This document shows positions 10,781 through 22,565 of a stretch of 64,000 bases of DNA, piece by piece. Every line of letters starts with the position of its first letter. Positions within the stretch are counted from its first letter, which is position 1. The position numbers and the translations under genes are program-made. Location: assembly GCF_020382885.2 (NCBI RefSeq), contig NC_058516.1, positions 5,178,594 to 5,242,593 of the forward strand, written 5' to 3'. This DNA is from Scatophagus argus (taxonomy: Eukaryota; Chordata; Actinopteri; Scatophagidae). The notes beneath the pieces are model-generated. The model had not been told where the DNA came from. It saw only the letters and a list, made by a program, of their open reading frames with translations, and made no database searches.

Positions 10781-13708
10781 ATGACGGCAGGTTTTCTGAG
10801 CGCTCCCATCATGAGGCCCAACCACTGCTGGACCGTCCTGCAGGTGTGCATCCTGGTAGTGCAGCTGCTCACCCTAAATGCTGGGGGTAAGTTAGGATTT
10901 TTTTTTGCACACTGTGCTTTCTCAGTGTTTGAACAGTGTTACCTTTCCTTCCTTTGGGTCTGTAATGTGTCAAATCAGGCCTTTTAGCTAAAAGGTCAGC
11001 TTATTTCATTTCATGAGTAGCCATCCATCCATCCATCCATCTTCTCTTCCGCTTATCCGTCAGGGTCAGGGGGGCTGGAGCCCATCCATTCATGAGTAAC
11101 CTTTATCCAAATTCTCTGCTAAAAGGGCTGGCAGCTTTATTTCTGGGAAGTGAACCTTGAAGCGGCGTACGTGTCCATGAAGGATTTAGATTTAAACTGT
11201 ACAATATGAAGGCTGCTCATATCATTTTTAAAAGGACAGAATGGGTGAAAAGCCTCGATGGGCGACTCGGTTTGTCGTAGAAATCGTAACAGATATCATG
11301 TGTTGAATGTGATTGTGCTTTTCATCACATATTTGCCTTTTAACGTATGTAAGTTTCACCACGAGCATCTGAAAAACGTCTGTTTCAGATGCTAAAAATG
11401 ATATGTTTGGTTAATTTCTTCCACAACAGGAGGGTGTTTATCGCATGTGTGGGCGCTTGATGGAAACAGAGATTTTGTGCAGACATGGCAGAAATATTAT
11501 TAAAAACAAGAACCTACTCATTAGACTTATCAATTATCTACCCACTCAGCACTCCTTGTTTGAATAGGCGCTTCCTCAGTGAAAACTGATGGAGAACAGT
11601 GGCCATTTGAATGACTTCATTTACTGCCACCTCTTCATCAGAGATTATTCTGTCATTTCCATGTCTTTGTGGCCTGAGGTGTTTAACAGATGACTAATGC
11701 TGGTGATATGGAGCCAAAAGCTCCAGATGTGCTCCGGAACAGCTGCTACACTGACTAAACTGCTGTTTCTGTGCTCAGGGATTAACTCTGAAACTCAATA
11801 TTCATGAGAAATAAACTGCTTAATGTTAGATTGACAGAAATATTGCAGATTACAGTAGGGGCTGTGACAGGTAAATTAGTGGCTTTGATATTCCCCCATG
11901 AGACAATGTACTTTTGGTGGAGTTCACTCTCACTTCCTTCTCATGTTTCCACTCATCACAAAGATTTAAATTTTCACCGTGTTCAGTTCTTGTGCTTTCA
12001 TTTTTACTGTGTTAAGACATGCATGATGTTTACTGATCTTTTGATCTTGTATTATGCCAATACCTTATCCTTCCTGTGTCACATTCACAATTAGCAACAA
12101 GTGTTAAGCTGCTCATCTATATTTGGTTTGGTGTCGCCTAAATCAGTTTCTTCAGAGTATCTGCAGGGCTTGAAAAGTCTTAGAAGCCTTGATTTCAGAT
12201 TCCTAAAGGATATTACAAAAATTCTTTTGTATTTAATCCAGATGAAGTCAAAACTTTGGTTGTTCACTGTTTATCATCATATTGATGGGGTTTTTTTAAT
12301 CTATTGGTTTGTATCAGGATAAACTGCTGCATTACACTAAACTATCAGGTGAATCAGATGAATTAACCTTCTCTGTTATTTTCCTTTCGCAGGTGAAGAC
12401 TCAGGTTGTGAAATTGAAATTATGGTGCGCCGCAGAACAGTTTATAAGGTTTTTGCTGGGGAGCACTTTTCGATTAACTGCACGGTTGTTTTCTGCAACA
12501 ACTCACCACCAACAGTCTTCTGGCATAAACGTGAGGACTCTGATCCCGTTAATGTCAGCAGTGGTCACATCACAACGAAGTGGACAAAATCAAGCAGTTC
12601 AGAAGGAATATTCTATCTGTTCTTCCAAGGAGTTCTTGAAAGTGACTCAGGTGAATATCAATGTCAAGGTGGAGGCAGCATCAGTCATTCCATCAACGTC
12701 ACTGTCTATGGTGAGTATGAATTTTTATCTAAACTGAACTAAACGGATCCAAGACACCCGCTCACATTGTACAGCTGACATTTCTAATTGCTGAACTCTG
12801 CACTGCTGAATAGCAAATGAACAAACACAGCCTTACACTTCAGCTTCGTTAAATTGTTGTTTTCTGTATCATTAAAACTAAAGACTCTGTTGTTTTATAG
12901 ACAAGTGGGAGCACACCAGCAGTACACCAAAGACTGTCACAAGTAAGAAAAATCTGTTGTGTTTTACTTAGATTTAAATGCATAAACACATTCATGTTGA
13001 GTCAGATTACCTCTGTTGCTTGCAGATGTCACAAGTGTGCCTGATAACCCCCCAAAAAATCTGTGGCTGTACGTCTACACTGCTGCTGGCATAGTGACAT
13101 TCGTCGTCTTGGTGATAGTTATATCTGTCGCATCAATGCTGGGGTGTAAAGGTGAGATATTCAGATTTTTTTTAGACAAATTCTTTCTGAGCGTTTGAAT
13201 AATCATGACATGCAGGACATAATTCCACCAAAATGTCATCATGCAGGAAAATCAAAGAAAGAGACCCAAGCTGACAACCTGGTAAGTCAGAGATACACTT
13301 CAAAAGAGCCACCTCATCCCATTTTACTCCTTAGAACATTTTATCGCAATATAATTTATTATTATTTTTTTTGGATGTGTGCAGTATACGGCAGTCGCTA
13401 TGGTTGCGCAACCCTTTCCACACGCCACATCAAGAGGAAGCCCCACGGTGCCGCCATCTCGGAGGTCTACCCAAAGAAAGTCACTGCCTGCAGAGCCCAA
13501 TGAGTTGCCTCTAGCAGGAGACAACGGGCACCTTTATGGCGGGACGGCAGAGGACAGGGAGGGGTGGAGGAATATGTTGGAGGAAGAGAGGAGTTCTATT
13601 GTCTACGCTGCCCTCAACCATCAGCCTCTGGCGGGGGCTGCTGTTCGGTCCTGGAGGCAGCAGGAGGAGACCTCGGAGTACGCTGCGATCCGGGTCAAAG
13701 ACCAATAG
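10781..13708 (+). CDS. btla: BTLA-type inhibitory receptor, copy 1
   Basis: Cell-surface Ig receptor of lymphocytes; in mammals BTLA binds HVEM and recruits SHP phosphatases. Exons: 10781-10886, 12393-12710, 12901-12942, 13026-13151, 13247-13281, 13385-13708, giving 316 aa. A leader (1-35; an alternative start is ATG 10811) is followed by one Ig domain (36-141). Its Cys layout fits the two main BTLA disulfides: SGC with VFC, and INC with YQC; the third mammalian pair is absent. A stalk and membrane helix (about 171-192) follow. The tail carries ITIM SSIVYAALNHQP (Y283) and a second SEYAAIRV (Y308), matching the GIVYASLNH and TEYASI motifs of human BTLA in order and spacing, plus Y260 and Y210. 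BTLA lies beside CD200 in mammals, which supports the call. Confidence 0.88.
11020..11088 (+). mobile_element. Short retroposon 3' end in btla intron 1
   Basis: Contains (CATC)n followed by CTTCCGCTTATCC, a teleost-wide retroposon end sequence. It is flanked by a 10-base direct repeat, TTCATGAGTA, at 11010-11019 and 11089-11098, which looks like a target-site duplication. Confidence 0.5.
12370..12990 (+). repeat. Duplicated BTLA ectodomain block, copy 1
   Basis: Covers the Ig exon, the stalk exon and the introns around them. It is nearly identical to 15698-16317, introns included. Similarity stops abruptly right after CATAAACACA in both copies. Confidence 0.85.
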
Positions 13709-15141
13709 ACACTAAAAGACCACTGATGAACTTTTCAAACTGAGACCTTCCAGGCTGGCTCAAGATTAAGAGGGGAAACAGTTAACCTCCCAGAGCAACC
13801 GGCATGGAGACAGAAAACCCTTCACAGGCAGCCAAACATTTCCATTTCCATTTTTGTAAAAACTGCTCTCTTATGAGAGCATGCAGATGCTCCAGCTCAG
13901 ACTCCCAGTCTAACAACCCAATCCATCAGTACTGATCCGATCCTACTAATGTGTGTGTATCCTAATAATGCAAACATTCCACCCAATCTATGAGATTTTC
14001 CCTATAAGTGCCAAAATTAGCATCTCATTACATTTAAAGTACATTTAAAAGCCCCGCCCACCTGCACAGGTGTTCAAGTTCAAGTCTGGCAGATCTATGT
14101 TAAGAGTTTTGTGTGCTCCAAATGTGCCAAATTGAACTGGAGTAAACCTGGTCGCTGTGGTTTCCACTCCATTTGGATCCGACACACATAAATGGCACAT
14201 AACAACTTGAATCAAGGGGTTATCTGTGTGGCGTGCAAGCTCATCGCCACCAGCATCAGCAGCACCGCGAAGAATATGATGAATAAACAAGCAGGTTTCA
14301 CATGCCCTAATCCAAACAGAGAAGGAAATGTACTGTCTGTTCCAGTTTACCAGACATATTCAGGAAAAACCAACCTGCTTGGGGCTGAATGCCACAGAAA
14401 TGCTGGAGACGTATGATTGTTGTTTTGGATTTTGTTACTTCTTTGAATTTGCTGACAGTCAGAAAAATCATATCATATAAGATACAAGAGAGTAAATCTA
14501 CAGCACCGTTTCTCACAAAGCTAAATGTATTTTCACAGTATTTTTGTCGACCACTGACATTTCCTTGTGATCTTGGTTTGCTCTCGCCAAAGCTGAAAAC
14601 TGTGACTTTGTGCTCTCGCACATCCATGACTTGAATTTAGTCTTTGCAGTGACATTGCATGTATTAACAGTAATGGTTTCACATGCTTGCGACCTGCACC
14701 ATATCAACCACTGACTCATCTTCTGACTATATGAATGACCTCTGAGCCTTTGCAGCTTTGTGTTTCATGAACAAATTGTTGTCTGTGTTTAACTGCCGAG
14801 CAGAGAATGTAATAAGAATCATTTTGTGCAATGAAATAACATAATGTGCATCCATAACTGTTTGAAACAAGATTACATGTTGTCATCACTGCTGACCGGC
14901 TTTTGTAACGTTTTCTACTGAAAACCCTCAAAGGTTTAGATGCACTGAGGTTGAAAAAAGGGTGTGTGTGTGTGTGTGCGTGTGTGTGTGCATTATAATG
15001 GGGACATGCTCAGACCATATACTGTGGTAATCAAAAAACAGGAAGTAAAAATAACACAACCACACAACCTTCACTGTGATACATAGTGCAGATCTGCATC
15101 GACACTTGTTTCACTGAAGTGGATGTCGAAGTGTTTCCACC
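13709..15141. other. 3' UTR of btla copy 1 and intergenic spacer
   Basis: The first part is probably the 3' UTR, with AATAAA at 14282-14287. A GT microsatellite lies at about 14962-14990. No other exon recognised before the second BTLA-type gene. Confidence 0.5.
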
Positions 15142-17048
15142 ATGAGATTTAAGGGCTGCCTGACTGCTCTTCATGTGTCCGTCTTAGCGGCGCTCCTCCT
15201 CCTCCTCACTTTGGAAGCTGACGGTAAGTTCTGTTATTCTGTCTAAATCTGTGGAGGTCTTTGTGACGGTCCCTCATGAACACAAAGCAGGTAAATGATG
15301 TTCAAGGTTATTGAGACTGGAGAGATTTCAGATATGCCTGACAGAGCACCGGGTGGACGGGTTTTCTCCTGGAAACACCCAAAGACTGAAAGAGGGCAGC
15401 GTTAAAACACAACTGCTAAGTAAATTAATTTTAATTTATTTGGTGTCAGTTCAGCTCCTACTAATGAAGTACGAGTTATGTTCATGAATGGCACTGTGAG
15501 GCGAGAATTACTGCCTTGAGGTTTAGATCCTTGTCTGTGCACACTCGCTCATCAGGTTTTTGTGGTGAAGTTCATTCAGAGAAGTTTCCTTGTCCGTGTT
15601 CTCATGCTTGATCATAAACCATAAGCATTGATGATATTTTTTTAGTCTGTGGGTTGGTCAGCCTAATTTGTGACATTGCAGTAAACTGAATTAATGTATT
15701 CTCTAATTTTCCTTACGCAGGTGAAGACTCAGGTTGTGAAATGGAAATTAGGGTGCGCCGCGGCACAGTTTATAAGGCTTTTGCTGGGGAGCACTTTTCA
15801 ATTAACTGCATGGTTGATTTCTGCAACAACTCACCACCAACAGTCTCCTGGCATAAACGTGAGGACTCTGATCCCGTTGATGTCAGCAGTGGTCACTTCA
15901 AAACAAAGTGGACAAATTTAAGCGGTTCAGAAGGAATATTCTCTCTGTTCTTCCAAGGAGTTCTTGAAAGTGACTCAGGTGAATATTACTGTCGAGGTGG
16001 AGGCAGCGTCAGTCATTACATCAACGTCACTGTCTATGGTGAGTATGAATTTTTAACTAAACTGAACTAAACGGATCCAAGACACCCGCTCACATTGTAC
16101 AGCTGACATTTCTAATTGCTGAACTCTGACTGCTGAATAGCAAATGAACAAACACAGCCTTACACTTTGGCTTCGTTAAATTGTTGTTTTCTGTATCATT
16201 AAAACTAAAGACTCTGTTGTTTTATAGTCAAGTGGGAGCACACCAGCAGTACACCAAGGACTGTCACAAGTAAGAAAAATCTGTTGTGTTTTACTTAGAT
16301 TTCAATGCATAAACACAAAATTAAGATTAGTGTTGTAAGCCTGACACGTTTTGACAATTTGATTGGAGTTTCAGGTAGCACAAAACCCAAGGCAGCAAAG
16401 TGCTTTTACCACATAGATACTGTAGATGACTTCCTGACCTGAATGCAGTTTGATGGTCACAGCTGCAGCACTCAGGTTTGCAGGTGAAACTTCAGCTAAT
16501 CAAAGAACATCCAAACATAGTTTACTAAGCTTTGACTGCACAGATTTCTACAACAATTCACTACCAACAGTGTCCCTGTCAATGTTTATCCACACTGGAC
16601 TGTAAAAGACACAGGAAACTATTCTTCAGGGTTTTTTTCCCAAATAATCCGGTTGAAGTCATGTTTTTGTGGCAACTAAATCACCTGAATGTTTTTCAGG
16701 TGATGACGTACTCCCCCAGACAAACAACATTCAGGAGGTTTTCTGGTCATATGTGCACCGTCTTGTTGGAGTCATCGCATTTGCCATCATAGTCACAACT
16801 TTATATTTTGTACCAAAATATGTGCACGGAGGTGAGGATTTTAAATACAGCAGTTGTTTGGTAGCACAGGCCCTCTGCTGACTTCCTGCTGAAGGTCTAA
16901 TCTGCAGTAATAAAATACTAACTGATCTCCTCTGATGTCAATCCAAGGTATCTGCCGCACACGAAGACGCCAGGACACAGCAAATCTGAGCGGCCAAACC
17001 TCCCATCAAGACTTCTCTGTCATTCATATCTATGAAAACGATCAGTAG
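15142..17048 (+). CDS. BTLA-like receptor, copy 2, short tail without ITIM
   Basis: Exons: 15142-15223, 15721-16038, 16228-16269, 16700-16831, 16948-17048; phases agree and give 224 aa. The leader (1-27) is unrelated to that of copy 1. The Ig domain (28-133) is almost the same as in copy 1 and keeps SGC, INC, DFC and YYC. The membrane exon (148-191) differs from copy 1 and has His-Arg at the outer edge of the helix. The 33-residue tail has no ITIM or ITSM; its only tyrosine is Y220 in HIYEND, a YxN motif of the kind that binds Grb2-type SH2 domains. The two genes therefore look like a pair with one binding surface and different outputs. Whether copy 2 activates, or acts as a decoy, cannot be told from sequence. 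Confidence 0.82.
15698..16317 (+). repeat. Duplicated BTLA ectodomain block, copy 2
   Basis: Partner of 12370-12990. Near-identity extends through both introns, so the tract reflects either a recent partial duplication or gene conversion limited to the ectodomain. Confidence 0.85.
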
Positions 17049-20000
17049 TCTCCACGTCTGTGCCCTGAAACCAATCTAAGCTAAATCTTAACATTTCACT
17101 GTACACATTTTAAGATTGTGATATAACCCGTAATTATTTTGCCTTTGTTATTTATATTTTTGTGTCATTTGCTTTGGGAATAAATGATTGGGGTTCTCCA
17201 CAGCTTTGAAATAATCCTATTTTTTTCCCTTCAAAGAAAAAAATATGTTCATTTTCTTAATTCATTCATTGTGTGTTCACTACCATGGGGAACTGTGAAA
17301 CATGAATTCCTGTAAACCAAACTGTCATGATGCAGAATTGAAGATTCTGACGTGGGAAACCGCGATTGTTCTGGCCAAGGCTGTGTGTGTGTGTGTGTGT
17401 GCAGAATGTGACACATGTACAGGTAACAATATTTTTGCAGACTTCCGGTGCAGAAACCTCTGTTAAATATGTTTTGTTTTTGGTTTTTTTTTGTAGTTAA
17501 TCTATATTGAAGTGTGTGTGTGTTTGACTTTGCACCTCTTTTCTTGGTGCTCTCTTTTGATGTTGATTGAAGCAATCTCTTCTCCTGGGTTCAGTAACTC
17601 TTGTGCATTTAGAGGCAGACAGCCAACTGACGAACAGGAAGCAGAATCAAAACCACATGTTACTTTAACCCACGTAAAGAAAAATGGCTGGAAGTTGAGA
17701 AACAGTAAAGAATACAAAACAATCAGCTGTTGAATGAAGGAAGGTAGCCCACATCATCTTTAAAGTTCAGTAAAGATTTTAATGTGCATGAATAGAAAAT
17801 CACAACCAGGCAAAAAATAAATAAATAAAAATTTTGAAAAAAGTTCAGCAGTAGTTTAATGGAAAGTTAGCTAACTTACAAGCTAATTTAACAGAGCTAT
17901 TAGTACCACATAGTTAGCAAACGAGGCTATGAACCTGTGATTTGAGCTAAATGCTAACACGTGTCAGTTTCATTAATATTAATATATCAATATTATATTA
18001 TATTATATATTTTAACTTTATTTTTAGATTTAGCATTATCATTATCATTAGTATTATTATTATTCATTTTCAGGTATTAGTCGCTAAATTCAGGAAAAAC
18101 AAACCAATCACAAAAATAGTGCTTAGCAAATAAACAAGTACCATTTTCTCCAAAATTGGTCACATTATTTACTGACGTGTACAAAAGTAGCACATTTACC
18201 ATATACTCATATTATTTGTTTAAGGCTGATTCTGTTACAAGGTGAGTTGGATTAGCTGAAATTTTTCCATTCAGTGATTTCAACACGTCTTTCAGTGAAA
18301 CTAGTCAAAGTGCCTATAAAAAGGTTGAAGTCCCAACACGGCGCCTGCAGTATTTCGGTATGAGTCACTTTTAACGTACAGCTGCTGAAGCATATTTCTA
18401 CCAGATGGACACGGAGGAAAACCGTCTTAATATTCTATTTTAGCTTGTCACAAGATCAGCTTTCTCCCACCTTGAATCCAGGAAATGACACCTTTCACTT
18501 CAGACTGAAACCACCAAACTCCATCCTCTGTAAAATTTAATTCTAAAGGTCATGAAACATTTCATTCTTAACAGGAACTACATCCAAGATGATTGATCAC
18601 AGACAATAAGAATTATTTGTTCTTTTCTCTGATCAAAAGGAATGTTGATTAAAATAGTATTAGGACAAAGCTGGTAAAAACAAGGATTACTAGAAAATTT
18701 AAAAAAATATTTAGTAGCGACACTGACTGTCTGATCACACCATGCAGATCTTTATCATCACAAATTAAGCAACCAAAACTGCATAATAGGAAAGTCGCTT
18801 GCAGCTAGTTAAAGGGCCAAAGTGAGTAGAAACTGACTTGTGAAGGGTCAGTGGAGGGCAGTGCAGGGATAGTGGGGAGTTGGGCGAGGCCTCACGAGGC
18901 ACAGGCAGCAGTGTGGCCCGTGGGATGTGCTACCCCTGTGGTTTTGTAAGTGCGAAAGGCACTGATGTTATTGCATTGCTTGCGCAATCTGCCACGGGGT
19001 CGCACACACACTTGCACAACAGAGATGCACCCCACCCAAGAGACTGCATCACCCACCATCCACCATGTGACACATGCAGGTTAAAAGGGTCATTGCCCCT
19101 TCAGGTTCATAAACGAGGAAGTGCAATAACCTTGTGCGTGTGGGATTATGTTCTGTCTTTATTAGATGTAAAAATCTGTTACAGATGAGCTACTTTCTTC
19201 ATTATGTTCTTGTGGTGCAGTGGAATTAGAGAAAATGTGCAAAGTATGAATTAAGGCTGGATAGCAAAAGCAAACCTTGACAGTTCACTTTTTTTCACAA
19301 ATTATGTAAGGTTGCCACCTAGTGGGGTAAAAGCATAACAGAACCTAAATGAAACAGGCAACTGGTCAGACTATATCTTATTGTGCTGGTGATGCAAAGA
19401 TGTGAACAGATCAACAAAACCCTTTAAAACCACCCAACAGCAATTAGTGAAGTCATTAGTTCCTACTGGTCTGACTCCATAAACATTAAAAGCCACCGAG
19501 TGACCAAAAGAAAAACACGAGTGATCTTATTGTGAAATCCACTCAAGGTAGGCACCCAGTTTCCTCCAGATAAGCCTCTGTGTCATGATGAATCATCAAA
19601 TTATTTGTTTTATTGGCTTGTTAGTGTAATAATCAAAATAAATCTGTCAAATCACACAGTACCTCTGAGTGAAAAAGGAACTACTTAACCTTTCCTGTCT
19701 TTGTGAGGTTTGTGGAAACAGTGAGGGGGAAAAAATGTCTATTTCTATGAAAGATCCATCCATCCATTAGATGTAACAAGAATTTTACAAAGGATCCAGT
19801 TCAGACTGCACAGTTAATTTCAGGATAAATTCAGTTTTAGAGTTTTTCAAATCAAGTGCCATCTAGTTCAACCTCCAAAACCTTTTAACCAAAACAATCT
19901 GGATGGACAAGCAGCACAACATGTAAGAGGACAAAACTGCATTGTGCAGACTTAAATTTAAGGTGTGCTTTACTCTCATGGCAACAATTGTTTATCAGCG

Positions 20001-22528
20001 TGTTTTTCATATGAAAACCTTGGTGCGAAACTCAACGTGTCCACGACTTACTGCTGACTCATGCAAATAAATTCCTGAAACAACAATTACATTTAAGGCT
20101 ATCTGTATTTGCACTGGGTAGTCACTTAAACAGTGAATGAAAAACACATAAAGGCACCAAGAGGCAGTTATGCCACTTGCAGGGTCTGAAAGAGTAAAGT
20201 CACTAGAGTGGGCTGTGGAGGAAATGAGTTTACGATTGTGTAACTTTCTGGTGAGGTTACCGCAGCACCCACACATCAAGCAGTGAACACACAGCAGATT
20301 AAGTCTCAGGTTTTTATTTCTATTTGCCGACTCCAAATGCCGACTTCCAAACACTAAATAAGGTGAATACTGATTAATAAACACAAACTGAAGACATGAT
20401 CATTAAACCGAAATAAACAAGAAACAACAGGTTGAGGACTGAGCTAAGCTTCTTCCTTCAATATCGGCTTTTATTAACACTTAAGCCTTATCTTTATATA
20501 CAGATAACTTCACTGTAAAGGTAGATGTTGAGTTAAATCCAACAGCTGTGTTTAATAGTTAATTGATTTTTCTTTTTTCCTGATGAATGATTTATTTTCT
20601 CCAAACCTTCCTGTACACAGCACGTGTATTAATATCATCCCAAATAAAAAGCTAAACTCTCACACTGGTGCTCCCTACAGCTCACACACCGTACAACGAT
20701 GCAAACAAACGCACATGTACACACATGGAGACGTTAAAAATTTCTTTCAAAACACACACACAAACAGTGATTCACAGCCGCATCTTTCATCTGCGTTTGG
20801 GCCATGTTAACCACCAAACACATGAAGGCTACAGGTCGGCCACCCTCTTCTCTGTCCCGCACAGCACAGCAGCTATAAATACCAAACCTTTCATTCTGTC
20901 CCACTCAAACCAACCTTTGAGTCAGATTTTAACCTCGGCCACCCCACTGCTTCTTTCTGATTTACCGTAACTTGCGGGTCTGGCTCAAAACCCGACACGG
21001 CACCCTTTTAATCATCCTTCTTCTCTATATGACAACCACAAATAAGAGGGTTTTCAGGTGACGTAATACCCTGTGGTGGCCATTTTGGATGTCCTCAGCA
21101 ATCAGGGAGCAGTGGCAAAGACCAGCTGATGCGTCAGCCCGGAAAAACGTCTTTCTCAATCAGCTGTGAGTGAAGGAGGGCTGCATGAAGACAAAACCCT
21201 CAGCTGAAACACGTTGGTGTCTTTGTGTTTGCCACATGTCCATGCACCACTCAGGATAAAGTTTCAGTCGACATCTGATGAGAGCTGTGGGGTTTTCGAG
21301 TAAATAACACTTGTGCCCTTTTTGAATAGGACCTACTCACATCCCCACTGATAAATGATTTAATGAATTACTTAAATTACGATTTTAGTAGATTTTTAAT
21401 TTGTTTGTGGTTCTGCAACACGTTAGGTGTGCAGGGTGCAGAGGACTGAGGAGCTGAGGAGTCTCGCAGCCTGCCCTGTGGCCTGGTGGTACTAAAAACA
21501 CTTCAAACCGAGCAAACTCAAGCTAAATATATCAGCTTAAATTAAAATACATATTTTTTTATATATAACTTCTCATGCATCCGCGAGTTGACCTCATCTC
21601 ACGCACACGCTGGACCTCACACGGATTTCAACAATCGCCAAAGTAACCGTTCTACTCTAAGTGTAATACCTGGCATTAAATAATGTGGTTTTTAGTTCTG
21701 TTTACTCTGCAGTAAGTGACAAGCTAAATCTGTGTCTGCACTAGCAGTATGTTCACAGCTCGTGGGAGCAGAACCAGCACACTGGGCTCGGTTCTGTGGA
21801 GGCTCTGTTCCCTTCCTCTGCAGGCTGAGCTGGAGGGCACGGTGCTGAGCAGCTGGGTCAGGCTCAGAGCTCCGCTGGACCCTCATCAAAGCAGCAAACA
21901 CGCCGGCCTCCAAATCAGTCTGGACAGAAAAAAGAGCGAGAGAGAGGAACACACACACACACACGGTTAGTCTATCAGCTTTGTCCAAAGAAACTATCCA
22001 TGTTTCATTTCCCATTTTGCCTTCATCACGCAGATGAAATCCTCTCAGGGTGGAGGATTTTGGGAAGCTGGCCCTTTTTCAGTGTTCCTACCCCTCAAGC
22101 GATGATAACATGAACACAATCTGTCACACCATCTACTGCCTGATGCAACAGACCAAATCAGACGAGCCTGTTTTTCCTTATATGACCGCAAAAACCACAT
22201 GGAAAACAATTTGTAGACTGTTTGGGATGATGTTTCTACCCCAAAGGCTAAAAGTTAGTGGGATGGCTGCTGTATCCTCATAAATGCAAAGCGATGCCAC
22301 TGCTCATACCATGGATTTGTTTAACTAGTAACAGTTGTAACACTTAAAAAATGTACACCTGACAAATAATCTCAAATTCTTTACAATAATCAGATCTGGA
22401 CAAGACTCTCGCCAGACTAGAAGCCTGATCTTAACGCATGTGGCAACTGATTTAGTTTCTGAATCACTGCTATGGAGAAATCATCTACTTTTAATCCTCA
22501 AAGTATGAGTTGTAAGTTGTTTCTCAAG

Positions 22529-22565
<37 letters not shown>

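Noticed and set aside
22531-22562. 32-base poly(A) run as evidence of a processed retrocopy
   Set aside because: No coding or retroelement sequence precedes it and no target-site duplication was seen; treated as a simple repeat.
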